Assembly: GCF_010731695.1 (NCBI RefSeq)
Contig: NZ_AP022586.1
Span: 1,736,001 to 1,800,000 of the forward strand
DNA from: Mycolicibacterium litorale
GTDB taxonomy: Bacteria > Actinomycetota > Actinomycetes > Mycobacteriales > Mycobacteriaceae
DNA length: 64,000 nucleotides
Reading direction: 5' to 3'
The notes beneath the pieces were generated by a model, which did no database searches, was not told the DNA's origin, and saw only the letters and a program-made list of their open reading frames with translations. Positions 33,454 to 42,101 of this stretch are shown piece after piece (position 1 is the stretch's first letter; each line of letters opens with the position of its first letter). The position numbers were made by a program, and so were the translations under genes.

Positions 33454-34667
33454 GTCGTGCGCTCCACGCGGACTACCGCGATGTCGTCGGTCAGTCCGCC
33501 GTGCGGCCGGGCACACTCCTCGGCGCGGTCGATCAGCGTCTCGACGAACTGCGGACCGGGCAGCGTTGCCATCGAGCGGGCCAGGGCCAGCAACCCCTCC
33601 TCGCCGAGACGTTCGTTGCCTTCGCCGGAGTGACCTTCGAACAGGCCGTCGGTCAGCAGCAGCAGACCATGGCCGGCGGGCAGCTCCAGTTCGGTCAACG
33701 GCCACGCGGCACCGCCGAGGCCCAGCGCGGGTCCCGCGGGCGGTTCCAGCCACTCGACACCGTCGGGGCTGTGCAGCAGCATGCCCGGATGACCGGCGCG
33801 CACGGCGTTGAAGCTGCGGTCCCTCGGCGAGAAGGCCAGGCTCATCACGGTCGCGAAGATGCCGGGGCCGGGCCGCTCGGCGCGCAGGATCCGCTCCAAC
33901 TGCTGCATGCGCTCGTTTCCGCGCAACCCGGCGAAGGTCAGCGCGCGCCAGCCGATCCGCAGGGCCACGCCGAGCGCGGCCTCGTCCGGACCGTGACCGG
34001 AGACGTCACCGACCATGACGTGCACGGTGCGGTCGGGGGTCTGCACGAAGTCGTAGAAGTCACCGCCGAGCAGCGCCTTGGGCCGGCTGGGCCGATATTT
34101 GGCGATGATGTCGACGCCGGGGTCCTCGAGCAGCAGCGGCGACGGCAGCAGACCGCGTTCGAGCCGGGCGTTCTCCTGTGCCCGCAGATGGCTGGCGTGC
34201 AGGTCGACGGCCGTCAGCTCGGAGCGCTTGCGCTCGATCGCGTACAGCAGGGACCGCCGCAGCATCTCTGGTTCGACGCGGCCCTTGACGAGGTAGTCCT
34301 GGGCGCCGGAGGCGACCGCCGACACGCCGTAGCGTTCGTCGACGTGGCCGGTCAGCACCACGATCGGCAGCGTGGGGTCCAGTCCGCAGATCTTGTCGAC
34401 GGCGTCGGTGCCGTTGGCGTCGGGCAGGTTGAGGTCCAGCAGCACACAGTCGGGCCGGGACGATTTGATCTCCCGTGCCGCATGCGCCATCGATTCCGCC
34501 CACCGCAGCCGGATATCGGCGACCGCGTCGACGATCAACTCCTCCACGAGCAACGCATCGCCACGGTCGTCCTCGACCAGGAGCACCGTCAACGTGTCGA
34601 ATTGCGTCATGGGAGCAACAACGGGATCGGGCACAGGCCTCAGTTCTGAGTCATGCGGCGCGAGCAT
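33450..34667 (-). CDS. Response regulator with PP2C (SpoIIE-type) phosphatase output
   Basis: 405 residues. The receiver (about 25-145) has VLLVEDDRGD and phospho-acceptor D78 (CVLLDLNLP). A helical linker leads to a PP2C domain with LGGDFYDF, VGDVSGHGPDEAA, LLTDGLFEGH and DDIAVVRV. The phosphorylated receiver probably switches on dephosphorylation of a STAS protein, linking a membrane signal to sigma-factor release. AAGGACGG precedes ATG 34667; ATG 34610 is a less supported alternative. It heads an operon with the kinase and lone receiver. Confidence 0.92.
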   Translation of the reverse strand: MLAPHDSELRPVPDPVVAPMTQFDTLTVLLVEDDRGDALLVEELIVDAVADIRLRWAESMAHAAREIKSSRPDCVLLDLNLPDANGTDAVDKICGLDPTLPIVVLTGHVDERYGVSAVASGAQDYLVKGRVEPEMLRRSLLYAIERKRSELTAVDLHASHLRAQENARLERGLLPSPLLLEDPGVDIIAKYRPSRPKALLGGDFYDFVQTPDRTVHVMVGDVSGHGPDEAALGVALRIGWRALTFAGLRGNERMQQLERILRAERPGPGIFATVMSLAFSPRDRSFNAVRAGHPGMLLHSPDGVEWLEPPAGPALGLGGAAWPLTELELPAGHGLLLLTDGLFEGHSGEGNERLGEEGLLALARSMATLPGPQFVETLIDRAEECARPHGGLTDDIAVVRVERTT

Positions 34668-34821
34668 CGACAAATCCGTCCTTCAGTTCATCACCGCGGC
34701 CGCGCTGACCTCTTCTTCAGTGATAGCCCCCTGACAATACCGAAGGGTGCTTACGCGGGCGTTGATCCGGCCTGCCGGATGCCCGTCACCGTCGCTCTGC
34801 CGGGTAGCGTCGGCACCGGAT

Positions 34822-35598
34822 ATGAGCCTGTCTTCCATCCGATTCCGACGGCGCACGAGCCGCCGCCCGGCGACGGCGCTCGCGGTGGCGGTCGCCGCCG
34901 CGACGCTCGTCCAGTGCGGTGCCGACCCGCCGCCGCGCGGCCAGCCCTCGCCGCCGTCGCCGCCGTCCCCTTCGTCATCGACCTCCGCGGCGCCCCATCC
35001 CGCGCTGACCTCGCCGAATGCGGCCCCGCCGCCGCGTCCGTCCGCCCCGAACGTCACCTCCGTCACCGCGGCCGACCTGGGTGCCACGTGGCGGCCGGGC
35101 TGCCCGGTCGGGCCGGAACGGCTGCGTCGTGTCGAGCTGGACCACCTCGGCTTCGACGGGCAGACCCACCGCGGCGCGCTCGTCGTCGACGAGGCGTTGG
35201 TGGAGCCGGTCATCGACGTCTTCGCCCAGCTCTACCGGCTGGGCTATCCCATCGCGAAGATGCGCACGGTCGACCACTACCCGGGGGCCGAGGACGAATT
35301 GTCGATGCGCGACAACAACACGTCGGCCTTCAACTGCCGGGGGATACCGGGTTCGCAGAGCTGGTCCTACCATGCCTACGGCCGGGCGATCGACCTGAAT
35401 CCCTTGCTCAACCCCTACATCGGCCGAAGCGGCGCGGTGGAGCCCGCGAACGCGGGCCCGTATGCCGACCGCACGCGCACCGATCCGGGGATCCTGCACG
35501 CCGGCGACCCGGCCGTTCTCGCCTTCACCGGCCGTGGGTGGGCCTGGGGCGGCGATTGGCGCACACCGAAGGACTACCAGCACTTCGAACAACCGTGA
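34822..35598 (+). CDS. M15-family D,D-carboxypeptidase-like lipoprotein (VanY type)
   Basis: 258 residues. A lipoprotein signal with C32 (TLVQC) is followed by a Pro/Ser-rich linker and a peptidase M15 fold: the zinc motif SYHAYGRAIDLN (H184, D191) and the distal H254 in YQHFEQP. M15 enzymes trim D-Ala from peptidoglycan stems. It would act outside the membrane, anchored by lipid. ATG 34822 follows TAGCGT (34804) closely, so the leader is short. The gene is divergent from the signalling operon with about 150 bp between. Confidence 0.85.
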   Translation: MSLSSIRFRRRTSRRPATALAVAVAAATLVQCGADPPPRGQPSPPSPPSPSSSTSAAPHPALTSPNAAPPPRPSAPNVTSVTAADLGATWRPGCPVGPERLRRVELDHLGFDGQTHRGALVVDEALVEPVIDVFAQLYRLGYPIAKMRTVDHYPGAEDELSMRDNNTSAFNCRGIPGSQSWSYHAYGRAIDLNPLLNPYIGRSGAVEPANAGPYADRTRTDPGILHAGDPAVLAFTGRGWAWGGDWRTPKDYQHFEQP

Positions 35599-35749
35599 GG
35601 CCGCCGGACTGACGAGTTCGCAGCAGTGCCACAGGTTTCGGAGACGCATTGCGCCGCGGCTCGCTGCTACTCTGCCTAACGCTGCCCGATGAGCGCGGGG
35701 GGCGGCCTACGAAACCGAGCCCGGACGAAACAGCAGACTCCCTCACGAA

Positions 35750-36979
35750 ATGAGTGTTGTGCGCAGCGGAGAGATCAAGGCCCTGTCGGGTCTGCGCATC
35801 GTCGCCGCGGTGTGGGTGGTGCTGTTCCATTTCCGGCCGCTGTTGGCGCAGGCCGCACCGGATTTCAGCGCCGCGATGGCGCCGCTGCTGGACTGCGGCG
35901 CCCAGGGCGTCGACCTGTTCTTCATCCTCAGCGGTTTCGTGCTGACCTGGAACTACCTCGACCGCATGGGCCACTCCTGGTCGACCAGAACGACTTTGCG
36001 TTTCCTGTGGCTGCGACTGGCCCGGGTGTGGCCGGTCTACCTGGTGACGATGCACCTGGCGGCCGCCTGGATCATCTTCACGCTGAACGTCGGTCACGTC
36101 CCGTCACCGGCGGTCGAACAACTCACCGCCACGAGTTATCTGCGGCAGTTGCTGCTCGTCCAGTTGTGGTTCGCACCGTACTTCGACGGAACGAGTTGGG
36201 ACGGACCGGCCTGGTCCATCAGCGCAGAGTGGTTGGCGTATCTGCTGTTCGGGGTGCTGGTGCTGGTGATCTTCCGCGTGGCTCGGGTGACCAGGGCGCG
36301 CGCGTTGTTGTGGCTGGCACTCGTGGTGTCTCTACCGCCCACGGTGCTGCTGCTGGCCACCGGCGAGTTCTACACCCCGTGGAGCTGGTTGCCGCGCATC
36401 GTCATGCAGTTCACCGCAGGCGCATTGGCCTGCGCCGCGGTGCGCAAGCTGCGACCGACCGAGCGCGCCCGCCGCGGATTCGGCTGGCTGTCCCTGGCGA
36501 TCGCGGCCACCATCGTCGGCAGCCTGTACTACCTCGATGCGAACCCGCCCGCCTCGGTACGCGACGCCAGCGGTCTGGTGGATGTGCTGTTCGTGCCGCT
36601 GGTGGTGGCGCTCGCGGTGGGTGCGGGCACCCTGCCACGGCTCCTGTCGGCACGGCCGATGGTGTACTGCGGCCACATCTCGTTCGGCCTGTACATGGTC
36701 CACGAACTGGTGCACACCGCGTGGAACTGGGCGGCGGTGCAGTTCGAGATCACCCTGACGCCCGGTCTTTCCGGCAGTTCCGTGGTGCTCGGTCTGGTCG
36801 CCGTTGCGGTGGTCGGCGCGGTCGTGCTCTACCACGGGGTCGAAGAGCCGGCGCGGTTGTGGATGCGCCGGATGGTCGACGTCCGCGATTCGACGACGAG
36901 CCCGGTCGGCGGGCGGCCGCCGACCGCACAGACGTCGTCTGAAGAGGGCATCGACCACGTGCCCGCGCGCGTCGGATGA
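35750..36979 (+). CDS. Membrane acyltransferase 3 (OafA-like; Rv0517-like)
   Basis: 409 residues with about ten membrane helices and the acyltransferase-3 signature: LSGLRIVAAVWVVLFHFRP with the active His, DLFFILSGFVLTWNY, and WSISAEWLAYLLFGV. It transfers acyl groups to envelope glycans or lipids. It is followed by an exported SGNH hydrolase, the same pairing as M. tuberculosis Rv0517-Rv0518. OafA proteins often have a fused SGNH domain, so the two separate genes probably work together. Start is ATG 35750. Confidence 0.88.
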   Translation: MSVVRSGEIKALSGLRIVAAVWVVLFHFRPLLAQAAPDFSAAMAPLLDCGAQGVDLFFILSGFVLTWNYLDRMGHSWSTRTTLRFLWLRLARVWPVYLVTMHLAAAWIIFTLNVGHVPSPAVEQLTATSYLRQLLLVQLWFAPYFDGTSWDGPAWSISAEWLAYLLFGVLVLVIFRVARVTRARALLWLALVVSLPPTVLLLATGEFYTPWSWLPRIVMQFTAGALACAAVRKLRPTERARRGFGWLSLAIAATIVGSLYYLDANPPASVRDASGLVDVLFVPLVVALAVGAGTLPRLLSARPMVYCGHISFGLYMVHELVHTAWNWAAVQFEITLTPGLSGSSVVLGLVAVAVVGAVVLYHGVEEPARLWMRRMVDVRDSTTSPVGGRPPTAQTSSEEGIDHVPARVG

Positions 36980-37096
36980 CGCGATTTCGAGACCATCACG
37001 AAATCGCGTCGGGGATCGCCGACCGCGGCGCGGACACCTAGGCTTTCGGAATCGTGAGGTGCGGCGTCTCGGTGCCGTTGACTGTGGAGGTAAGCG

Positions 37097-37789
37097 GTGA
37101 GTCGCCTGGTCACCTTGGTGCTGTCGGTTGCGCTGCTGGTCGGCCTCGTCGTCGCTCGTCCGCTGCCCGAGCGCAGCGACGAGATGGTGACGCTGCAGTT
37201 CGCCGGCAGTCGCGTCGCGGTCGTCGGCGACTCGTACACCACCGGTAGCAACGAGGGCGGCGAGGGCACCAAGGGCTGGACCACGCGGGCCTGGCAGCTG
37301 CTGGCACGCCAGGGCCTGCCGGTGCGCGCCGACGTGGCGGCCGAAGGCGGCGCCGGGTACGGCACCCGAGGCAACCGCGGCAGTGTGTTCGAGGATCTCA
37401 CCGCGCGGGCGGTCAAGGCCGACGACCACCTCGTGGTGTTCTACGGCTCCCGCAACGACCAGAACGTCGAGCCGACGCTGTACTCGATCATGGTCTACGG
37501 CGTCTTCCAGCTCGCTCGCCGCACCGCACCGCAGGCCCGGTTCCTGGTGATCGGCCCACCGTGGCCGACCGCTGACGTGCCGCCTGCGATCACCCGCATC
37601 CGCGACAGCCTCCGCTACCAGGCCGGTCTGGCCGACGCCACCTTCGTCGACCCGATCGCCGAGCGGTGGTTCGTCGACAATCCCGAACTCATCGGCGCCG
37701 ACGGCGTCCACCCGACCGATGCCGGACACGTCTACATGGCCGACAAGATCGCCCCGCTCATCGCCACTCAGCTGACCCGACACGTGTGA
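37097..37789 (+). CDS. Secreted SGNH hydrolase (Rv0518-like)
   Basis: 230 residues. An N-terminal hydrophobic segment (LVTLVLSVALLVGLVVA) serves as signal peptide or anchor. Catalytic S46 is in VVGDSYTTG, block III in FYGSRNDQ and the Asp-His pair in DGVHPTDAGH. It probably completes acyl transfer or removes acyl groups outside the cell, as partner of the membrane acyltransferase upstream. GGAGGTAAGCG places the GTG start at 37097 with confidence. Confidence 0.87.
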   Translation: MSRLVTLVLSVALLVGLVVARPLPERSDEMVTLQFAGSRVAVVGDSYTTGSNEGGEGTKGWTTRAWQLLARQGLPVRADVAAEGGAGYGTRGNRGSVFEDLTARAVKADDHLVVFYGSRNDQNVEPTLYSIMVYGVFQLARRTAPQARFLVIGPPWPTADVPPAITRIRDSLRYQAGLADATFVDPIAERWFVDNPELIGADGVHPTDAGHVYMADKIAPLIATQLTRHV

Positions 37790-37807
37790 CCCCGGGCGCC
37801 GAGAAGC

Positions 37808-38710
37808 TCATTCCTGAACGGCTTTGGCCACCGCGACACACACCGTGAGCCACGCCGGATCCGGACGCGCCGCCCGGCTCAGCTCCCACACCGCGTTGTG
37901 CACCATGCGCAGGATGACCCACGCGCGTGCCCGGTCCTCGTCGAACGGCGCGGTGTCGACCAGCGTGTAGAACCGCCGCCGTACGCCGTCGCGGACGTCG
38001 CCGGCCAGTTCACCCCAGCGGTTCCACAGCATGGGCGCGATCTCGAAGTGGCGATCCCCGCTCAGGGGTTTGGGATCGATCACCAGCCACGGCTCCGCTG
38101 CACCGGGCGGTGCGGCCAACACGTTCTCGTAGTGCAGATCGGTGTGGAGCAGGACCGCACCGCCAATGGATTCGGACATCAGGTCGCGGCTGAGGGTGAG
38201 TGCCTGCTCGACGAGTCGGCGCGGCACCGGGCTGTTGCGCGGCAGGGCCACGAGCTCCGCATTGCGAAGCTCCAACCACGTTGTGAGCGTGCGCAGTTGA
38301 GGCAGTGCGGGGACGTGAATGCGGCGGTAGAGCTCGCAGACTGCGGCGCAGGCCTCGACGTCGGAGACGGTCGTCAGATCGCGCGAGTGCAACCGTTCGA
38401 GCAGGAGGGCGCGGCGGTGCGGCTGGGCGCTCAGCATGCGCACGGCGCCGTTGCCCGCCCACCGGCGCAGCGCGAGGTGTTCGTGTTCGGATTCGTCGTC
38501 GGGGAAGCCGAGCTTGAGCATCGCCGGCTGATGCCGTGGCGTGAGCACCGGCAGCACAAGGGAAGTCGCGCCGTGCGTCGGTGCGCCGTCGACCCGCAAC
38601 TCCCACTCGCGCAGTTGGCTCTGCGTCCATTCGGGCAGCGTCTCGACCCACCGCGCCCAGTCCGGGCCGCGGTCGGCCATCGCCAGCACCGCGGCGGGCA
38701 GTTCGATCAC
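37808..38710 (-). CDS. Aminoglycoside/hydroxyurea phosphotransferase-like kinase (APH(6)-like)
   Basis: 300 residues, pattern of PF04655 kinases. The N-lobe reads AMLKLGFPDDESEHEHLAL, the catalytic loop LLHTDLHYENVL and the metal loop VIDPKPLSGD. Streptomycin 6-kinases belong here, but many environmental actinobacteria have such chromosomal genes with no shown resistance role. Start GTG 38710 has no strong ribosome site. It is convergent with the SGNH gene and downstream of katG, beyond a terminator hairpin. Confidence 0.82.
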   Translation of the reverse strand: MIELPAAVLAMADRGPDWARWVETLPEWTQSQLREWELRVDGAPTHGATSLVLPVLTPRHQPAMLKLGFPDDESEHEHLALRRWAGNGAVRMLSAQPHRRALLLERLHSRDLTTVSDVEACAAVCELYRRIHVPALPQLRTLTTWLELRNAELVALPRNSPVPRRLVEQALTLSRDLMSESIGGAVLLHTDLHYENVLAAPPGAAEPWLVIDPKPLSGDRHFEIAPMLWNRWGELAGDVRDGVRRRFYTLVDTAPFDEDRARAWVILRMVHNAVWELSRAARPDPAWLTVCVAVAKAVQE

Positions 38711-38726
38711 GTCGTCAGATGCGGAA

Positions 38727-38759
38727 CACCCCGCGAACCGGTGTGCGGTTCGCGGGGTG
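38727..38759 (-). terminator. katG terminator hairpin
   Basis: caccccgcgaacc and ggttcgcggggtg form a perfect 13-bp stem with a 7-base loop, 31 bp past the katG stop. There is no U-tract, typical for mycobacteria. Confidence 0.75.
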
Positions 38760-38790
38760 CCCCTGTCGATGCGATGGCGTCAGCGCCGGA

Positions 38791-41040
38791 TCAGAACTTC
38801 TCGAGGTCGAACCGGTCGTTGTTCATGACCTTGACCCAGGCCGCGACGAAGTCCTCGACGAACTTGCTCTTGCTGTCGTCCTGCGCGTAGACCTCGGCGA
38901 TGCCACGGAGCACCGAGTTCGAGCCGAAGACAAGGTCATTCGCGGTCGCCGTCCACTTGATCTCACCGGTCGCGCGGTCACGACCCTCGTAGACGTTCTC
39001 GGTGTTCTGCGACGGCTTCCACTGAGTGCTCATGTCGAGCAGGTTGACGAAGAAGTCGTTGCTCAGCGCGCCCGGCGAGTTGGTGAACACGCCGTGCTTG
39101 GTGCCGCCGTGGTTGACGTTGAGCACCCGCAGACCGCCGAGGAGCGCGGTCATCTCCGGTGCGGTCAGGTCAAGGAAGTAGGCCTTGTCCACCAACAGCT
39201 TCTCGACCGCGGTCTTCTCGCCCGGCCGGATGAAGTTGCGGAATCCGTCGGCCTTCGGCTCGAGCACCGCGAACGATTCGACGTCGGTCTGCTCCTGGGA
39301 CGCATCGGTGCGGCCCGGCGCGAAGTGCACGTCGATCTCGTAACCGGCGTCCCTGGCGGCCTTTTCGACCGCGGCGGAACCGCCGAGCACGATCAGATCG
39401 GCCAGCGAGATCTTCTTGCCGCCGGAGGCCGACGCGTTGAAGTCCTGCTGGATCCGCTCGAGCACCGGAAGCACCTGGGCCAGCTCGGACGGCTCGTTGG
39501 CCTCCCAGCTGCGCTGCGGTTCGAGGCGCAGCCGCGCGCCGTTGGCCCCGCCGCGCTTGTCGGTGCCGCGGAAGCTCGACGCCGACGACCAGGCGGTCTT
39601 GATCAGCTGCTGCACCGTCAGACCCGAGTCCAGAAGCGTGCTCTTCAGCGAGGCGATGTCCGACTCGTCGACGAGTTCGTGGTCGACCGGCGGCACCGGG
39701 TCCTGCCACAGCTGCGGCTCGGCCACCCACGGACCGAGGTAACGGCTGATCGGCCCCATATCGCGGTGCATCAGCTTGTACCAGGCCTTCGCGAAGGCCT
39801 CGTCCATCTCCTCGGGATGATCGAGCCAGCGGCGGGTGATCTCGCCGTAGATCGGATCCTCACGCAGTGCCACGTCGGTGACCAGCATGGTGGGCTTGCG
39901 CGGGGGACCGCCGAACGGATCCGGGATGGTGGCCTCGGCGTTCTTGGCCTCGAACTGCCAGGCGCCCGCGGGGCTCTTGGTCAGCTCCCACTCGTTGCCG
40001 TAGAGGATCTCGAGGTAGCGGTTGCTCCACTCGGAGTTCGTGCCGGTCCAGATGACCTCCAGACCGCTGGTGACGGTGTCGTTGCCCTTGCCGGACCCGA
40101 ACGGGCACTTCCAGCCCAGGCCCTGATCCTCGATCGGAGCACCTTCGGGCTCGGGCCCGACGTTCACGTCGGCGGCGCCGTGGGTCTTGCCCAGGGTGTG
40201 TCCGCCGACGATCAGCGCGGCGGTCTCCTCGTCGTTCATCGCCATCCGGCCGAAGGTCTCGCGGATGTCGTGCGCGGCGGCCAACGGATCCGGTTTGCCT
40301 TCGGGGCCTTCGGGATTGACGTAGATCAGACCCATGGTGGTCGCACCGAACGGCTCGGCCAGCTTGCGTTCGCTGTCGTTGGTGCCGCCGTACCGCTTGT
40401 CGGTGCCCAGCCAGGTGTCCTCCTGGCCCCACAGCATCTCCTCGGGCTCCCAGATGTCCTCGCGGCCGAACGCGAAGCCGGCCGTCTGGAAGCCGGACTG
40501 CTCGAGCGCGGCGTTGCCGGCGTAGGCAATCAGGTCGGCCCAGGAGATCTTGTTGCCGTACTTCTGCTTGATCGGCCACAGCAGCCGGCGGGCCTTGTCC
40601 AGGTTGGCGTTGTCGGGCCAGCTGTTCAGCGGAGCGAAGCGCTGCGCGCCCTGCCCGGCGCCGCCGCGGCCGTCGAAGATGCGGTAGGTGCCCGCGGCGT
40701 GCCAGCTCATCCGGATGAACAGGCCGGCGTAGTTGCCGTAGTCGGCCGGCCACCAGTCCTGCGAGGTCTGGATGACCTCGATGACGTCGCGTTTGAAGGC
40801 CTCGACGTCGAGCTGCGCGAACGCCTCGGCGTAGTTGAAGTCCTCGCCGAGCGGGTTGCCCTTCTCGTTCTGCTTGTGCAGTACCGAGACGTCGACCTGC
40901 TCCGGCCACCAGTCCTTGTTGGTCAGCGGAGCGTGCACCTTGGGCTCGGGCGACGAAATGACCGGGTTCTCAGACTCGCTGTGGCTGCTGGTTTTGGCGT
41001 CCGAATGCGGGGGGCGGGCATCGGAGGTATCTGACGACAC
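38791..41040 (-). CDS. katG: Catalase-peroxidase KatG
   Basis: 749 residues from a GTG with AAGGGA upstream, close to the 740 of M. tuberculosis KatG. It destroys peroxide and activates isoniazid. Distal residues R110, W113 and H114 ([12 protein letters not shown]), the covalent adduct partners W113-Y240-M266 and proximal H281 ([10 protein letters not shown]) are all present. S325 in VTSGLEV matches the isoniazid-relevant Ser315, so the wild-type serine is kept. The two-domain length and C-terminal half are intact. It is downstream of furA in one operon, 59 bp apart. Confidence 0.98.
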   Translation of the reverse strand: MSSDTSDARPPHSDAKTSSHSESENPVISSPEPKVHAPLTNKDWWPEQVDVSVLHKQNEKGNPLGEDFNYAEAFAQLDVEAFKRDVIEVIQTSQDWWPADYGNYAGLFIRMSWHAAGTYRIFDGRGGAGQGAQRFAPLNSWPDNANLDKARRLLWPIKQKYGNKISWADLIAYAGNAALEQSGFQTAGFAFGREDIWEPEEMLWGQEDTWLGTDKRYGGTNDSERKLAEPFGATTMGLIYVNPEGPEGKPDPLAAAHDIRETFGRMAMNDEETAALIVGGHTLGKTHGAADVNVGPEPEGAPIEDQGLGWKCPFGSGKGNDTVTSGLEVIWTGTNSEWSNRYLEILYGNEWELTKSPAGAWQFEAKNAEATIPDPFGGPPRKPTMLVTDVALREDPIYGEITRRWLDHPEEMDEAFAKAWYKLMHRDMGPISRYLGPWVAEPQLWQDPVPPVDHELVDESDIASLKSTLLDSGLTVQQLIKTAWSSASSFRGTDKRGGANGARLRLEPQRSWEANEPSELAQVLPVLERIQQDFNASASGGKKISLADLIVLGGSAAVEKAARDAGYEIDVHFAPGRTDASQEQTDVESFAVLEPKADGFRNFIRPGEKTAVEKLLVDKAYFLDLTAPEMTALLGGLRVLNVNHGGTKHGVFTNSPGALSNDFFVNLLDMSTQWKPSQNTENVYEGRDRATGEIKWTATANDLVFGSNSVLRGIAEVYAQDDSKSKFVEDFVAAWVKVMNNDRFDLEKF

Positions 41041-41099
41041 GGTGTTTCCCTTCATATTCCATACATCAGGTTGTGATGGGGCTGCGATCACGGATGTGA

Positions 41100-41552
41100 T
41101 CAGGAACTATCTGCGGTCGAACTCTCGGGCGCGCAGTCGGGGCACAGGCCCCAGTAGATGACCTCGGCCTCGTCGAGCACGAACCCGTCGAGGGCGTCGT
41201 GCTCGGACGGCGTGAGACAGGGCGCCTCACCGATCGCGCAGTCGACGTCGGCGATCGTCCCGCACGAGCGGCAGACCACGTGGTGGTGGTTGTCGCCCAC
41301 TCGTGTCTCGTACCGCGCGACCGAACCGGAGGGCTGGATCCGGCGGATCAGGCGGGCGCCGGTCAGCGCGTGCAGGACGTCGTAGACGGCCTGGCGGGAC
41401 ACGTCCGGCAGGCTCGATCGCACGGAGGCGAAGATCGTCTCGGTGTCTGCGTGGGGGAGAGCGTGCACCGCTTCCAGCACGGCGACCCGTGGGCGGGTCA
41501 CGCGCAGATCGGCGCCCCGCAACTGGTCTACGTATTCGGACGGCGACGGCAC
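41100..41552 (-). CDS. furA: Ferric-uptake-regulator FurA, repressor of furA-katG
   Basis: 150 residues if started at GTG 41552. It matches mycobacterial Fur[31 protein letters not shown] (recognition helix), [15 protein letters not shown] and CPDC near the C terminus for zinc. It senses peroxide/iron and represses its own operon with katG. An ATG at 41561 gives three more residues, but it lies inside the -10 box; the GTG is exactly where RNA should begin, as reported for M. tuberculosis furA. Confidence 0.95.
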   Translation of the reverse strand: MPSPSEYVDQLRGADLRVTRPRVAVLEAVHALPHADTETIFASVRSSLPDVSRQAVYDVLHALTGARLIRRIQPSGSVARYETRVGDNHHHVVCRSCGTIADVDCAIGEAPCLTPSEHDALDGFVLDEAEVIYWGLCPDCAPESSTADSS

Positions 41553-41559
41553 GACAGCC

Positions 41560-41588
41560 ATATCACCCGCTTTTTTGGATTTAGTCAA
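41560..41588 (-). promoter_or_regulatory. furA promoter and probable FurA operator
   Basis: Reading leftward: TTGACT (41588-41583), 17 AT-rich bases with AAAAAA, TGATAT (41565-41560), then seven bases to GTG 41552. The layout parallels the M. tuberculosis furA promoter, whose AT-rich core is bound by FurA. Confidence 0.8.
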
Positions 41589-41669
41589 GAGTTGAGGCGG
41601 GGCGTTTCGGTGATGTCGGCGGCGGCACATTCCCCGGTCCGCAGGGCGCTCCGCCACTACTATCGCGAG

Positions 41670-42101
41670 GTGGCCAAACTCGAGCTGACACGCGAGCTGT
41701 CGCTGGATCCCGACGACGCTTGGGCGCATGCGTCCAACCTCGCCGAGCTGGGTGATTGGCTCGTGATGCACGAGGGGTGGCGCAGCGAGCTGCCCGACGA
41801 ACTCACCGTGGGGACAACGATCGTCGGTGTCGCGGGCGCCAAGGGCATGCGCAACCGTGTCACCTGGACGATCCGCCAGCTCGATCCGCCCGAGCTCCTG
41901 CTGGTCGACGGCAAGGGCGTCGGCGGCACCAAGTACGGCATCAGGATGGCAGTGCGCCCGACGTCGTCGGGATGCGCGTTCACCGTGACTCTCGAACTCG
42001 GTGGCGCACCGCTGTTCGGCCCGATCGGTGCCGCGGCCGCCCGCGCGGTCAAGGGCGACATCGAGCGGTCGATCCGCCGGTTCGAGGAGCTCTACGTCTG
42101 A
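41670..42101 (+). CDS. SRPBCC/polyketide-cyclase-like protein
   Basis: 143 residues from GTG 41670, 7 bases after TACTAT, hence leaderless. The start VAKLELTRELSLDPDDAWAHA resembles mycobacterial SRPBCC proteins of this type (ligand-binding START fold), ending in IERSIRRFEELYV. It binds a hydrophobic ligand; no catalytic residue is obvious. An upstream in-frame ATG at 41613 lies within the furA promoter region and is less likely. The carboxyltransferase follows directly. Confidence 0.8.
   Translation: MAKLELTRELSLDPDDAWAHASNLAELGDWLVMHEGWRSELPDELTVGTTIVGVAGAKGMRNRVTWTIRQLDPPELLLVDGKGVGGTKYGIRMAVRPTSSGCAFTVTLELGGAPLFGPIGAAAARAVKGDIERSIRRFEELYV

Noticed and set aside
37808..38710. Reading the phosphotransferase-like gene as acquired antibiotic resistance
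   Set aside because: No mobile element or composition change nearby; chromosomal kinases of this family are common in environmental actinobacteria.
38581..41034. Long open frame (817 codons) on the strand opposite katG
   Set aside because: katG on the other strand is unmistakable; long antisense frames are expected in GC-rich DNA with strong third-position bias.
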